Assembly (NCBI GenBank): GCA_951799425.1
Contig: OX637406.1
Coordinates: 27,212,390-27,276,389 of the forward strand
Origin: Ilex aquifolium
Lineage: Eukaryota > Streptophyta > Magnoliopsida > Aquifoliales > Aquifoliaceae
Direction: 5' to 3'
Length of the DNA: 64,000 nt
Position numbers and translations under genes: made by a program. The notes beneath the pieces are model-generated. The model worked only from the letters and a program-made list of their open reading frames with translations. It was not told the origin of the DNA and did no database searches. Of the stretch, positions 52,201-57,222 are shown piece by piece (position 1 is the stretch's first letter; each line of letters opens with the position of its first letter).

Positions 52201-53707
52201 TTTTCATTCAATTTAGCCTTTGTTTTATGAGATTCTAGGAAAGAAAAATGGAGTTTTGGGTTTAATGAGGTGATTTAGAGTTGTATGGACTAGGAGTTAG
52301 AGGCAAGAGCTTGATATAACTTTTTGACTAGAAAATAAAATATTTAGGTGATTCGGATGGGATTTTCAGTTGGAAATGAAAATGGTCAAGCAGGGAGTTA
52401 CTGTTGGTAGAAGTTCTTTTCAGTTGTTAAAAAATGATTTACTGCCATCTTGCAACTAAAGAGGCATAGAGGACATGAACTATATCCAAGTTATTTTCAA
52501 ACTATATCCAAACGAGAGCCCAGAAACCAAAATAATCAACATTACCAATTGCAAAATTGTAAAATACAAATTACGGCGTCTTTGGAATGAGAATTCTTAT
52601 TTTTCATTTTATATTTGCACTTTATACGGATAAGAGAGAACTATAGATTAGAACATTTTCAATGAGGTTGAAGGGGGAGGTATGGGAACACATTTTCTAT
52701 GGTTTTTGTCCTTGTGAGGAAACTCTATTTCTACTTAAGCATGAGTGGAGCTGTCTTCAAGTAGTAATCAGAGTAAATTGCATCATTAATAGTTGGAGAC
52801 GCCTTACTCTCAATTTGATGGATCGTGTGAATTTTGGTCCATTTAAGAACTTTAGTTACGTTCTGAAGTCCTCTTTTCTTTCATTCTGCTTCCAAACTGA
52901 TCTGAATTTATTGTATATATTTACGTTGTCATATATGGTTAAGATGCAATGCATTTCTCTTGTTTAAACTAGCTAATTGTTTACTACAGGCATTCTTTAC
53001 TTACTCAATCACCTGTAGATAGGCTGGCAAACATTTTCACAGATAGTCCTGTCATATATGGTTAAGATGCAATGCATTTCTCTTGTTTAAACTAGCTAAT
53101 TGTTTACTACAGGCATTCTTTACTTACTCAATCACCTGTAGATAGGCTGGCAAACGTTTTCACAGATAGTCCTGATTCTGTGGTTTGTAAGACACGGATA
53201 AATGGAAGTGGGAGCTCATCAGGAACCACAAATCATTCTCTCCAATCACATCAATTTGGTGTAGGGTCTTCTGATAGAAATTCATCATCCTTTGAACTGA
53301 ACCCCGAGAGGGTCACACTAGAGGCCATGCCAAACACAAGCAGCATAACTCATGGTGTCCCAAAAGAGAAAGAAAGCAAGATAGAAAGTCGAAAAAGAAA
53401 ATTGAGCTTCTATCAAACTGCGTCTATTCCTGCAGTTAACTTAGAGCAGGAATTCAGGTTTCACTCTGAAGCTGCAGGCACAGACTCATTCTTTCAGGGT
53501 CAAGTAGAGAGAACTGAAGCAAATGTGAATGTGCTTGACGATGATCAGTTTTATGGAGGTATTGATCTTGATGCAGTGGAGGAACAAGCTGCCAAACTAC
53601 TAAGAGTAAAATCAGAGTTGTCAATGAATATCAAAATTATGAATTCTGAGCCAATTCCCCAAAGTCTTGGTATTCTGGGCTCTCCTTCGTTTGATCTTGG
53701 TATCTGA
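4095..53707 (+). CDS. FANCM: FANCM-type DNA helicase/translocase, C-terminal 985 residues in 13 exons (5' exons lie before the window)
   Basis: FANCM is a nuclear SF2 DNA translocase that remodels forks and D-loops and, in plants, limits meiotic crossovers. Exons: 4095-4225, 5298-5358, 5493-5563, 30978-31027, 31092-31275, 31432-31556, 31654-31989, 32069-32135, 47145-47798, 47925-48407, 48593-48644, 49888-50037, 53113-53707. After one leading base that completes a split codon, the joined exons give 985 codons and TGA with no internal stop. Recognisable blocks are [12 protein letters not shown] (motif IV), [10 protein letters not shown] (motif V), QRMGRTGR (motif VI), the plant block [14 protein letters not shown] and an acidic C-terminus. 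The match is to plant FANCM as I know the family, not to a search. The N-terminal ATP-binding half with motifs I-III must lie upstream of base 1. Introns of 25.4 kb and 15.0 kb are packed with transposons. The gene looks intact over the visible part. Confidence 0.93.
4226..5297 (+). other. FANCM intron without recognisable elements
   Basis: A 1,072-bp AT-rich intron with poly-T runs. No terminal repeats or coding text are recognised. Confidence 0.7.
5298..5358 (+). CDS. FANCM: FANCM exon, helicase motif IV
   Basis: Acceptor TTGCAG ends at 5297 and donor GTGAAG starts at 5359. The exon reads (K)[19 protein letters not shown](R). The [12 protein letters not shown] block is the start of helicase domain 2 (motif IV region). 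Both edge codons, AAG and AGG, are split across introns and restore conserved residues. Confidence 0.93.
5493..5563 (+). CDS. FANCM: FANCM exon, helicase domain 2
   Basis: Acceptor TTCAG ends at 5492 and donor GTTTGT starts at 5564. It reads [18 protein letters not shown] then IGQSS plus the first base of a glycine codon. FIGQSSGK is a strongly conserved FANCM signature, and its glycine codon is completed 25.4 kb downstream at 30978. Confidence 0.93.
5805..6858. mobile_element. Older hAT-type non-autonomous element
   Basis: The left end TGGGGTGCAATTCAGGCGGG mirrors the right end, inverted TAGAGGTTCAACTTTGGGCG. The flanks are GTTACACA (5797-5804) and GTTACGTA (6859-6866), matching 6 of 8. CGGGTT-type motifs lie near the ends, as in the MITE at 866-1561. 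The body has no transposase. The diverged ends suggest greater age. Confidence 0.7.
6867..7333 (+). other. Unassigned intron sequence
   Basis: AT-rich sequence with CCATCC/CATTCC words. No gene, terminal repeat or RNA feature is recognised. Confidence 0.5.
7334..7929 (-). pseudogene. Plant transposon-associated reading frame (PF20167-like)
   Basis: Two adjoining minus-strand frames of about 100 residues each include [20 protein letters not shown] then RGIEIDID. This resembles the 'putative plant transposon protein' domain, whose usual text is VREFY-N and VRG. Its function is unknown even in the family. It sits beyond the purine run of the Gypsy remains and may belong to them. Confidence 0.55.
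8110..8320. repeat. Imperfect repeats of a TTCAAACGTGGG / CATTCGAACGC motif
   Basis: Three diverged units pair TTCAAACGTGGG-like text with CATTCGAACGC-like text, spaced about 75-90 bp. They lie between the two coding blocks of the Gypsy remains and have no recognised role. Confidence 0.6.
9370..9438 (+). repeat. Long near-perfect hairpin in the mini-Copia leader
   Basis: Arms 9370-9398 and 9410-9438 pair over about 29 nt with one mismatch around an 11-nt loop. The core is TGTTCACATAGCGTGAACAA with its reverse complement. It lies about 150 nt after the primer site, where packaging or dimerisation signals sit in LTR elements. That role is inference only. Confidence 0.85.
9819..10203 (+). repeat. 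Three copies of a 90-bp leader unit in the mini-Copia
   Basis: Near-identical units run 9819-9908, 9991-10081 and 10114-10203. Each starts GGGAGCTTT and contains TCGCTATTGGTCGACTGGAG. Related spacers (GCAGTAGATC, GGGCACCGTGA) are also repeated. They lie before the zinc knuckle. Confidence 0.9.
10619..10790 (+). repeat. Internally amplified 3' LTR
   Basis: The block GGAGTTATTTCCTAGTTTG to TTTTACCTAGTTT is repeated three to four times at the 5' edge of the 3' LTR. The 5' LTR has it once. The 3' LTR is therefore about 110 bp longer. Confidence 0.85.
11105..11207 (-). pseudogene. rrn5: Mitochondrial 5S rRNA (rrn5) pseudogene
   Basis: The minus strand reads AAACTGGAAACTAATATGAG at its start, against plant mitochondrial AAACCGGGCACTACGGTGAG. 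It continues with GACGTGAAAACACCCGATCC and ends TTGTTCGGGAGACATGG. It covers roughly the first 100 of about 118 nt. The altered 5' helix and missing 3' end make it a dead copy. Confidence 0.88.
11375..11549 (-). pseudogene. rrn18: Mitochondrial 18S rRNA (rrn18) 3'-terminal fragment
   Basis: The minus strand reads CTTGGGAATTGGTTTCGACC, then ACCAATGATCACCCATGACT, then GTCGCAACAAGATAGCCGTA and GGCTGGATTGAATCC. These match the helix 44/45 end of small-subunit rRNA, where the usual text is GTCGTAACAAGGTAGCCGTA. About 175 nt are present. It is non-functional here. Confidence 0.9.
11550..12056. other. Unassigned stretch between the NUMT and RTE tail
   Basis: A minus-strand open frame of 81 codons (11829-12074) begins [19 protein letters not shown]. 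It is serine-rich and not recognised. I see no transposon ends. Confidence 0.4.
12057..12640 (-). mobile_element. Two RTE-type LINE 3' ends in tandem, minus strand
   Basis: 12073-12115 and 12500-12550 carry diverged reverse complements of the plant RTE tail (usual text CCGACCCCAAATACTTGGGATAAGGCTTCATTG). Here they read CAATGAAGCCTTGCCCCAAG and CAATGAAGCATTGTCACAAG. The second is preceded by a CAACT repeat (12471-12489), the usual RTE 3' simple-repeat tail. No endonuclease or reverse transcriptase text accompanies them, so both are 5'-truncated. Confidence 0.7.
12702..13025. mobile_element. End of a CAAGGATC-family element
   Basis: CAAGGATCCAAATTTCGTTT at 12702 matches the left end of the complete copy at 24888-25782. 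TTTCG/CGAAAC-rich text follows. A possible partner end, inverted CAAGGATCAAAATTTCATTT, lies at 17343-17362. If so, the RTE and other elements between are nested within it. I could not find matching target duplications. Confidence 0.5.
13845..16965 (+). mobile_element. RTE-clade LINE, nearly full length, inactive
   Basis: The endonuclease domain is at 14004-14707 ([39 protein letters not shown]). The reverse transcriptase includes [18 protein letters not shown] at about 15925-15980 and the catalytic block [13 protein letters not shown] at 16195-16233. The tail domain includes [12 protein letters not shown] and [11 protein letters not shown]. The 3' end CCGACCCCAAATGATTGGGA followed by TTTGG repeats is the RTE signature. 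Stops and frameshifts (for example at 14511 and between 14707 and 15900) break it. It is in the same direction as FANCM. Confidence 0.92.
14004..14707 (+). pseudogene. RTE endonuclease domain (AP-endonuclease-like)
   Basis: Two overlapping open stretches, 14004-14513 and 14492-14707, carry the apurinic-type endonuclease that nicks target DNA. The first ends FWEQWMN. The second continues with [20 protein letters not shown] and [12 protein letters not shown]. The change of frame is a single indel near 14495-14515. Confidence 0.85.
17467..18125 (-). mobile_element. 5'-truncated L1 LINE, 3' portion only
   Basis: The minus strand reads [20 protein letters not shown], which is the zf-RVT region of plant L1 elements, then [15 protein letters not shown], the usual WTIW-ERN-R block. 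One frame change near 17740-17775 separates the two. There is no reverse transcriptase core. Confidence 0.82.
18126..19759. other. Repeat-derived sequence of uncertain class
   Basis: 18128-18290 resembles the GTTCAAAGTAT end at 13028. 18350-18660 holds two diverged copies of a dispersed plant repeat (AAACTAATTGTTAATGAGT, then TTATTGATGTGGGACAA). 18660-19759 shows no recognisable gene or element ends. Confidence 0.45.
19921..20625. mobile_element. Tourist-like (PIF/Harbinger) MITE inside the Copia LTR
   Basis: The ends TAGTGTATTTGGTATGATGG and, inverted, TGCTGCGTTTGGTAATAGTA share TTTGGTA. The flanks are TAA at 19918-19920 and 20626-20628, the 3-bp duplication typical of PIF/Harbinger. Removing the insert restores an LTR edge CACTAACA like that of the related LTR at 3663-3670, which supports the borders. 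It is 705 bp with no transposase. Confidence 0.88.
22700..24247 (+). mobile_element. 5'-truncated L1 LINE inserted in the Copia
   Basis: The flanks are a 17-bp duplication AATTAATTTGGTAGCAT (22683-22699) and AATTAATTAGGTAGCAT (24248-24264), one mismatch. The coding remnant includes [20 protein letters not shown] then [14 protein letters not shown] (reverse transcriptase C-terminal side), and later zf-RVT-like text ending near 24139. An early piece, [10 protein letters not shown], is joined to [10 protein letters not shown] by an internal deletion plus a frame change near 22745-22760. The 3' end is A-rich (AAAAAACAC). Confidence 0.92.
24888..25782. mobile_element. CAAGGATC-family non-autonomous element (hAT-like)
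   Basis: The ends CAAGGATCGAAATATCGTTT and, inverted, CAAGGATCAAAATGTCGTGT match at 17 of 20. The flanks are CCAGTAAT (24880-24887) and TCAGTAAT (25783-25790), an 8-bp duplication with one mismatch. Both ends are dense in TTTCG/CGAAAC words. The middle is AT-rich. No transposase. It interrupts the Copia RNase H region. Confidence 0.88.
26640..27540. other. Non-Copia stretch inside the Copia element
   Basis: Copia text stops near 26630 and resumes near 27550. Between them lie about 390 bp of unrecognised sequence, the short hAT MITE, and about 190 bp more. A plus-strand frame at 26833-27033 reads [20 protein letters not shown], not recognised. No outer terminal repeats were found. Confidence 0.45.
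27031..27340. mobile_element. Short hAT-type MITE (TAAGGGTGTTAATCGAG family)
   Basis: The ends TAAGGGTGTTAATCGAGAC and, inverted, TATGAGTGTTAATCGAGTC are well matched. The flanks TTTTCGAC (27023-27030) and TTTGTGAC (27341-27348) match 6 of 8. The body repeats GAGCTCG/CTCGAC motifs. It is 310 bp. It lies inside a roughly 0.9-kb non-Copia stretch (26640-27540) within the second Copia. Confidence 0.8.
30668..30977 (+). other. Host intron end before the FANCM exon
   Basis: T-rich sequence leading to acceptor TTTACAG. No transposon ends are recognised. It probably preserves the branch point and polypyrimidine tract of the original intron. Confidence 0.6.
30978..31027 (+). CDS. FANCM: FANCM exon, helicase domain 2
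   Basis: Acceptor TTTACAG ends at 30977 and donor GTAATT starts at 31028. It reads (G)[16 protein letters not shown], the conserved loop that follows FIGQSS in FANCM. Phase is preserved across the giant intron. Confidence 0.94.
31092..31275 (+). CDS. FANCM: FANCM exon, helicase motifs V and VI
   Basis: Acceptor CTACAG ends at 31091. The exon reads [19 protein letters not shown], then [18 protein letters not shown], then [28 protein letters not shown] is motif V and QRMGRTGR with its arginine fingers is motif VI. The 3' edge is less certain. The only GT donor that keeps frame with the next exon is GTATAC at 31276, giving DILLLFI-LACEG, a few residues longer than the family's GRV-VLACEG as I recall it. 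Confidence 0.9.
31432..31556 (+). CDS. FANCM: FANCM exon, after motif VI
   Basis: Acceptor ACTAG ends at 31431 and donor GTAAGC starts at 31557. It reads [20 protein letters not shown] then [18 protein letters not shown] and PRM, a block nearly invariant in plant FANCM. Confidence 0.93.
31654..31989 (+). CDS. FANCM: FANCM exon, conserved middle region
   Basis: Acceptor TTACAG ends at 31653 and donor GTTCAC starts at 31990. It reads [19 protein letters not shown], then PRGKKV, later [20 protein letters not shown] and [16 protein letters not shown]. The PSRVHKV-HS--TGMLI segment fits the FANCM region that contacts the MHF histone-fold pair in other organisms. That role is inferred from the family. 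Confidence 0.93.
32069..32135 (+). CDS. FANCM: FANCM exon, linker
   Basis: Acceptor TTCAG ends at 32068 and donor GTAACA starts at 32136. It reads [20 protein letters not shown] then MK. It is weakly conserved but keeps frame with both neighbours, and its last base completes an aspartate codon 15 kb downstream. Confidence 0.85.
34002..34124 (-). mobile_element. tRNA-derived SINE
   Basis: On the minus strand it starts near GGCTTTTGGTCTAATAGTAC (A-box-like), has a perfect B box GGTTCAAGTCC, and ends in a C/T-rich body and an A tail (T run at 34002-34020 on the plus strand). Internal polymerase III boxes and the A tail identify a plant SINE. It lies inside the Harbinger element near its left end. 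Target duplications are unclear. Confidence 0.8.
35647..38079 (+). mobile_element. Solo LTR, about 2.4 kb, Ty3/Gypsy type
   Basis: It starts TGTAAAACCCGAG and ends GGCGTCACA. The flanks are CTGCA (35642-35646) and TTGCA (38080-38084), matching 4 of 5. A TATA-like TATAAATAGGAG lies at about 36035. No internal coding region remains, which fits LTR-LTR recombination. The start/end style fits Gypsy (Tekay-like) LTRs. It splits the Myb/SANT-like region of the Harbinger element. Confidence 0.8.
42913..45116. other. Repeat-rich intron stretch of uncertain class
   Basis: Two diverged direct copies of about 50 bp lie at 43074-43125 and 44786-44835 (GTCATACATATGGGGTCTAG and GTCATCCATGTGGGGGTCTA). Between them are a TATA-like CTATATAAATAC at about 44423 and a CT-rich leader-like stretch. 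This could be an old LTR or another retroelement piece. No coding text is recognised. Confidence 0.45.
45117..45821. mobile_element. hAT-type element carrying a TRIM
   Basis: The ends near CAGCAGTGTAAATGAGCCAA and, inverted, AGGAGTGTAAAATCAAGCCA correspond. The flanks AGTCACTG (45109-45116) and AGTCACCA (45822-45829) match 6 of 8. The ends carry AGCTGGGC/GAGCTGAAGC words. No transposase. The TRIM at 45263-45513 inserted into it. Confidence 0.68.
45263..45513 (+). mobile_element. TRIM: miniature LTR retrotransposon, about 250 bp
   Basis: The 5' LTR about 45263-45334 and 3' LTR 45439-45513 share AATACTTAAG-TACAC, TATCTAACA and GGAGATGG/GTAGATG-TTGTT. Primer site TGGTATCAAAGC at 45335. Purine tract GTGAGGGGGCA before the 3' LTR. 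The flanks GCTTT and GTTTT match 4 of 5. It has no coding capacity. The roughly 75-bp LTRs fit the TRIM class. Confidence 0.82.
45830..47144 (+). other. Intron end with dispersed repeat copies
   Basis: 46190-46340 and 46410-46510 are two copies of a repeat containing AAGTATATAAAC-AA and CATTCGATGTG-GAT. 46135-46190 and 46700-46745 share CAATAGCGCCTCC. These resemble the copies at 18350-18660. The last 600 bp look like plain host intron. Confidence 0.5.
47145..47798 (+). CDS. FANCM: FANCM exon, low-complexity tail with conserved [11 protein letters not shown] block
   Basis: Acceptor TTTCAG ends at 47144 and donor GTCAGT starts at 47799. It reads [20 protein letters not shown] and later [20 protein letters not shown]. 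The [18 protein letters not shown] block near its end is a plant FANCM landmark. At 654 nt it is the longest exon in the window, and most of it is predicted disordered by composition. Confidence 0.9.
47925..48407 (+). CDS. FANCM: FANCM exon, disordered tail
   Basis: Acceptor TTGCAG ends at 47924 and donor GTAAAG starts at 48408. It starts [11 protein letters not shown] and includes a basic run [17 protein letters not shown]. The RLRKFGD-K motif recurs in plant FANCM tails. Edge codons GAA and GGT are split and keep the frame. Confidence 0.9.
48593..48644 (+). CDS. FANCM: FANCM short exon
   Basis: Acceptor CTCAG ends at 48592 and donor GTAAGT starts at 48645. It reads [18 protein letters not shown]. 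At 52 nt it is too short to stand as an open reading frame alone. Frame continuity on both sides supports it. Confidence 0.88.
48645..49887 (+). other. FANCM intron with hAT MITE
   Basis: A 1.24-kb intron between two short exons. Besides the MITE at 49020-49734 it holds an AT-rich run of AATAATGATAA-type words (about 49750-49825) and an 18-T run. An extra CAG at 49851-49853 could act as an acceptor, but that frame meets TGA at once. Confidence 0.75.
49020..49734. mobile_element. hAT-type MITE in a FANCM intron with perfect 8-bp duplication
   Basis: The ends TAGGGGTGTTCA and, inverted, TAGGGGTGTTCA are identical over 12 bp. The flanks GTAATAAC at 49012-49019 and 49735-49742 are identical. The subterminal regions are packed with CCTACCC/GGGTAGG words. 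The middle is AT-rich. It is 715 bp with no transposase. The clean ends suggest recent insertion, about 150 bp before the next FANCM exon. Confidence 0.95.
49888..50037 (+). CDS. FANCM: FANCM exon, acidic SFIDD segment
   Basis: Acceptor TTTTCAG ends at 49887 and donor GTTTCT starts at 50038. It reads [20 protein letters not shown], then [12 protein letters not shown] and ends [19 protein letters not shown] and MMA-YRRSLL are plant FANCM landmarks. A run of T bases lies upstream of the acceptor. Confidence 0.92.
50190..51250 (+). mobile_element. Copia 5' LTR, leader and gag start, in sense orientation
   Basis: The LTR 50190-50380 starts TGTTAGAATTCTTATTT and ends AAATTTCA. Primer site TGGTATCAGAGC at 50384. 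A leader of about 600 bp leads to Copia gag-like text at 51060-51180 ([16 protein letters not shown]). No pol region or 3' LTR is recognised. The LTR resembles those of the Copia at 24406-30667. It is a fossil fragment. Confidence 0.75.
51387..51730 (-). mobile_element. Copia LTR with interior pieces on both sides
   Basis: On the minus strand an LTR begins TGTTAAATGATG at 51629 and runs to about 51400. A purine tract TTAAGGGGGAG lies just before it (51630-51640), with Copia 3' coding-side text up to about 51730. A primer-site-like GTTATCAAAGTC follows it at about 51387-51399. An LTR with a purine tract on one side and a primer site on the other suggests unequal recombination between copies. 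Confidence 0.5.
51731..52927 (+). other. Intron sequence with a short direct repeat
   Basis: TTCTTCTTTCTTTTGGTCCT followed by TGGGCAAG occurs near 51717 and 51886. GGCCTAGGCCCA words lie between. The rest is AT-rich intron. No gene is recognised. Confidence 0.5.
52928..53173 (+). repeat. 123-bp tandem duplication over the last intron-exon junction of FANCM
   Basis: Copy 1 is 52928-53050 and copy 2 is 53051-53173. I see one difference, A versus G in the LAN(I/V)F codon. Each copy carries the intron end, polypyrimidine tract, CAG acceptor and first 61 nt of the exon. Near identity implies a recent event. Confidence 0.95.
53113..53707 (+). CDS. FANCM: FANCM last coding exon, acidic C-terminus
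   Basis: It uses the second copy of a duplicated acceptor (ACTACAG ending at 53112). It reads (R)[19 protein letters not shown] and ends with [28 protein letters not shown] and a TGA stop at 53705-53707. The DLDAVE-QA--LL block is typical of the plant FANCM end. The first acceptor copy, used at 52990, would run into TAA shortly after the duplication point, so the second copy is the coding one. Confidence 0.92.
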
Positions 53708-54813
53708 TTAGGGAGTGTTATAACATTATTCAGCACCTTGCCCAGCAGATGGAGCATTGGTACCAGAAGAATATTACTCGAATGTCATGGGTAAGTTTTC
53801 AGGTTTCCTGCAACCGTTTTTATTATATATGTATATAGCATAAAGCAGATACAGATGTAATAATCATATGATAGACAGTGAAATGTTCATGTAGATTATA
53901 CGAGACATGTATGTTGTGAGGAATAATCCTATATTTTGAATAAAAAATAAGAAGTTCCCCACCAAGCGTTATTACCTTGAAGATACAGTGGAATTTTGCA
54001 TTGCTGCTTTCATAATTTTGACCGATTCACATCGTGTAACAAGATTTTATTAAATTTGGTGCCTAATGGCAGTGCTGTAGTGCTTCTTTGCTGTGTTTCC
54101 AGTTGGCTTGATGAAGAAACCAAATGCATTGTACGATAGATAGACAATGAAAAACCAATTAACATAGTTGAGGGATTATTGTTTTCAGACGTGGCTATTT
54201 TCTGTTCAACATCTAATGGCAGATTGGGTTTAGCACAATGTGAAACCAATTAAACATGGTTGAATGAATGATGTGAGAAACTTGTGTTTTGGTAATATGA
54301 ATGATCTATATGAAGTGGTGATATTGCCAAATTCAGACGATAATGAGGTGGTAAATGAAACGTTAAGGATATATAGTAATATGTCACTTGGCGTATTTTG
54401 GTTAACTTTTCTTCTTTTATAGGAAAAGTATTTGGTTTCCAGAGTAGTCAACTAAGATTTAAAAATTCAACTTAAAAGCAATATGCTATCTTTGAGATGA
54501 CAAATTTAGCATTAACTAACTCTTCATAATATTTTTTTTCGAGACTGAAAATACATTAACAGAGCCCGTTGGTTCACTAGGCCATGAAAGTCATTACTAA
54601 GTTCCAATTTTAAAAAGTCTTAATTTTTGTACATCGCTAAAATATATCCTGGATTAAAATTTGGCTTCGCAAAAGCCTAAGTTTCAAGAAAATGCTCTCA
54701 TATAAGTCCAAGTCCAGATAAAAAAAAAAAAAAATTTTTGAAGCTAGGTCAAAAAGAACAATCATATTTGTTATGTGAAATCACCTAGAATTGAGAACCA
54801 CCATCAACCAATT

Positions 54814-54844
<31 letters not shown>

Positions 54845-54934
54845 TTGAGTAACCTATTGTTAATTAAGGTATTGAATTATATAAAAATATTAGATTAATT
54901 TCAAATGCATACACTGATTATAGTATATTGTTAA
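53708..54934 (+). other. FANCM 3' UTR and downstream spacer
   Basis: After the stop, GC-balanced sequence continues to about 53790, followed by a GTAAGT that could be a 3' UTR intron donor. Beyond this it is AT-rich with a TC run at 54814-54840. No second gene is seen. Confidence 0.5.
54814..54840. repeat. TC microsatellite
   Basis: About 13 uninterrupted TC/CT units between the FANCM 3' region and the LARD-like element. Similar short GA/TC runs occur at 33201-33219 and 34179-34196. Confidence 0.95.
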
Positions 54935-56304
54935 TGATGAGTCCAAAACCAACTGGGTCAGGCCCAATAAATCAACCAATCCCAAGTCAGCTAAAAGATA
55001 GCCCAGACCCACTTTATCAATTCGACCTAGTCCAGGATCCAAGGAGCCCGGGAAGATAAAAATACGTGGGAGAAAGAATATCGGGATAGGCACCCATGGA
55101 GATCAAATCTTACCTTGATTGTACTTACCAAAAAAAGTAGTGCCCCTCTCCCTCACTCACCGTCTCACCATACCTATATATTGTAAGCTCTCTCCACATG
55201 GAGAGGCACCTCACGACATCTGGACATCGCTACATCTTGAGATCTCACAACATCTCTACACCTCCCTACACACCAAGTCTTTCTCCCCTATCCATTGTAA
55301 TTCTCCCGGAGTATACTCTCCCGGTTACTTTATTCATCAATAAAGATCTCCAACCACCGCTGCCGTTTTCTAAGAGTGGAGTAGGTCATCCGGACCGAAC
55401 CACTATATATCTTTGTGTTGACTAATTATTTACTGTTTTTCCATTGATTTCTTTACTTATTATTCATTAATTGCATCTCTTCATATACTCGACTGTTGAT
55501 CTTGCATGAGACAGTTTTGTGCATCATCAGTTTGGCGCCGTCTGTGGGAACGACTAAGTGTTCTACTACCTTGCTATTCCATGGCCATCACGACCAGGTC
55601 GATGAGTCAACAACCAGGAGACAACAACCTGGGTCCCCGGGAGGAGGCTCTGCCTCCCCTCGCACCCTCGGAACCATTTGCTACGGCGACTCCCGTCGTT
55701 GGGCAACAACTTTTATAGACCATGCGGTCGTTGGTAAAACAAAACCAGCAAATCATTAAGTTGATGCTCGCCCAGGGGAGACATCGCCCCTCAGCCCGTA
55801 AGAGGAGTACCACTCCCTCCAACAGGAGAAGCGCATCAACCTCTCCACTTCGGGCCTATGGGACACTGAATACCTGAAGATTTTATCTTACAAGAGTAAG
55901 AACATGGCCTAACAACAAGGTAGACAAAAAGACAAAAGTCTTCATATTCCTGACGATCAGTCACTACCATCAAGGCTCTCTCCGTCATCGTCTACCCCTG
56001 ACGCCTTATATGGGACAAAGCCAGAGAAATCAATAGCAGGGAAATCTATCAAGCTGTTCATAACCATTAATAAAGGCGCCTGCAATGGCTCTCTCAACAA
56101 CCTCCCTCCTCATCTCCATCTTAATGGAATGAGCCTCTGCCACGACAGCAATCACTCGAGAAGCAACCTAGCTATTGGAGCTTGACCAAGAAGCACTGGG
56201 GGCATCAAACATCGCCCTCTTGGGATGAGGGGAAGACACCACCCTAAAAGCACAAAGAGTTTCCACTATCGCCCTATCAACAGGGTGCTTGTAACCAGAC
56301 ATGT

Positions 56305-56935
56305 TGTAGGCGCCTCCTTACCTGGGCGCCGGCCTACTGGGCGTTACTGTCCTACTCGGCGCCTCCCTATCGGCCTACTCGGCACCTCCCTACTGGTCTA
56401 CTGGGTGTTTCCCTACTGGTCTACTGGGCGCCTCCCTACTAGCCAACTAGATGCTACTAGCTTACTAGGTGCCTCCCTACCTGGCTTACTGAGCGCTACT
56501 GGCCTACTCGGCGCTACTGTCCTACTCGGCGCCTCTCTACCTGGCGCCTCCCTACTGGCCTACTGGGCGTCTCCCTACCTGGCGCCTCCCTACTGGCCTA
56601 TTGGACGCCTCCCTACCTGGCGCCTCCCTACCGGCCTACTCTATTTACTCCCTACTTGGCGTTGGGCTACTGGGCGCCTCCCTACCTGACGCCTCGCTAC
56701 TGGCCTACTGGGCGCCTCCCTCCTCGGCGCCTCGCTACTGGGGCGTCTCCCTACTTGGCGCTTCCCTACTGGGCGCCTCCCTACTAGGCATCTCCTTGTT
56801 GAACGCCTCCCTCCTTGGCGCCGGCCTACTGGGCGCCTCCCTACTTGGCGCCGACCTATTTGGTGCCTTCCTGCTTAGCGCCTTCCTACTGGGCACCTTC
56901 CTACTTGGTGCCTCCCTTCTGGGAGCCTCCTTGGT
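56305..56935. repeat. 15-bp minisatellite, about 40 copies, coding on the minus strand
   Basis: The unit GGCGCCTCCCTACTG and variants (CTACCTG, CTACTTG) repeat in steps of 15 or multiples of it. Because 15 is a multiple of three, frames stay open on both strands. The minus strand spells repeats of A-P-S-R-E/K. The plus strand spells GASL-type repeats. Confidence 0.9.
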
Positions 56936-57076
56936 GCCGCCTGAGCCTTGGGCACTATCTTCCTCACTTTGGGCGCCTCCCATGATGTCGCCCATGCCTT
57001 CTCCGCTACTAGCTTTCTTGTTTGTGGTATCACCATTGAAGTCCCCTCTCACCTCCTTCGAGCTCCTAGTACTCAT
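56735..57076 (-). CDS. Antisense reading frame with APSRE repeats inside the LARD-like element
   Basis: 113 codons on the strand opposite to the element, starting ATG at 57076 (MSTRSSKEVRGDFNGDT) and entering charged 5-residue repeats (REAPSRK). A TATATATAG box lies on the same strand at about 57215-57222, roughly 140 bp upstream, giving room for a short 5' leader. Antisense frames near the 3' LTR are known in some plant Gypsy (Tat) elements such as Grande and Retand. Whether this is one is inference, and function is unknown. Confidence 0.55.
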   Translation of the reverse strand: MSTRSSKEVRGDFNGDTTNKKASSGEGMGDIMGGAQSEEDSAQGSGGTKEAPRREAPSRKVPSRKALSRKAPNRSAPSREAPSRPAPRREAFNKEMPSREAPSREAPSRETPQ

Positions 57077-57214
57077 TGTCTCACTTTGATTTGAAAAAAA
57101 ATGGAGTTGGGGAAAAATAACTTCTAAGAGAAGCCTCTAAGGAAATGACTTCTAGGAGAAGCCTCGCAAAAAATATATGGAGGGGGAAATGAGGTAGGAG
57201 AGACTAAAGGCCTC

Positions 57215-57222
57215 TATATATA
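57215..57222 (-). promoter_or_regulatory. TATA-like box for the antisense frame
   Basis: The minus strand reads CCTATATATAGAGGCC. It sits about 140 bp before the ATG at 57076 and lies outside both LTRs. The motif is a good TATA box, but no transcription start can be shown from sequence. Confidence 0.45.

Noticed and set aside
56225-57089. Plus-strand frames of 154 and 162 codons rich in G-A-S-L repeats
   Set aside because: They arise because the 15-bp minisatellite is a multiple of three on both strands. Only the minus frame has a non-repeat N-terminus and an upstream TATA box.
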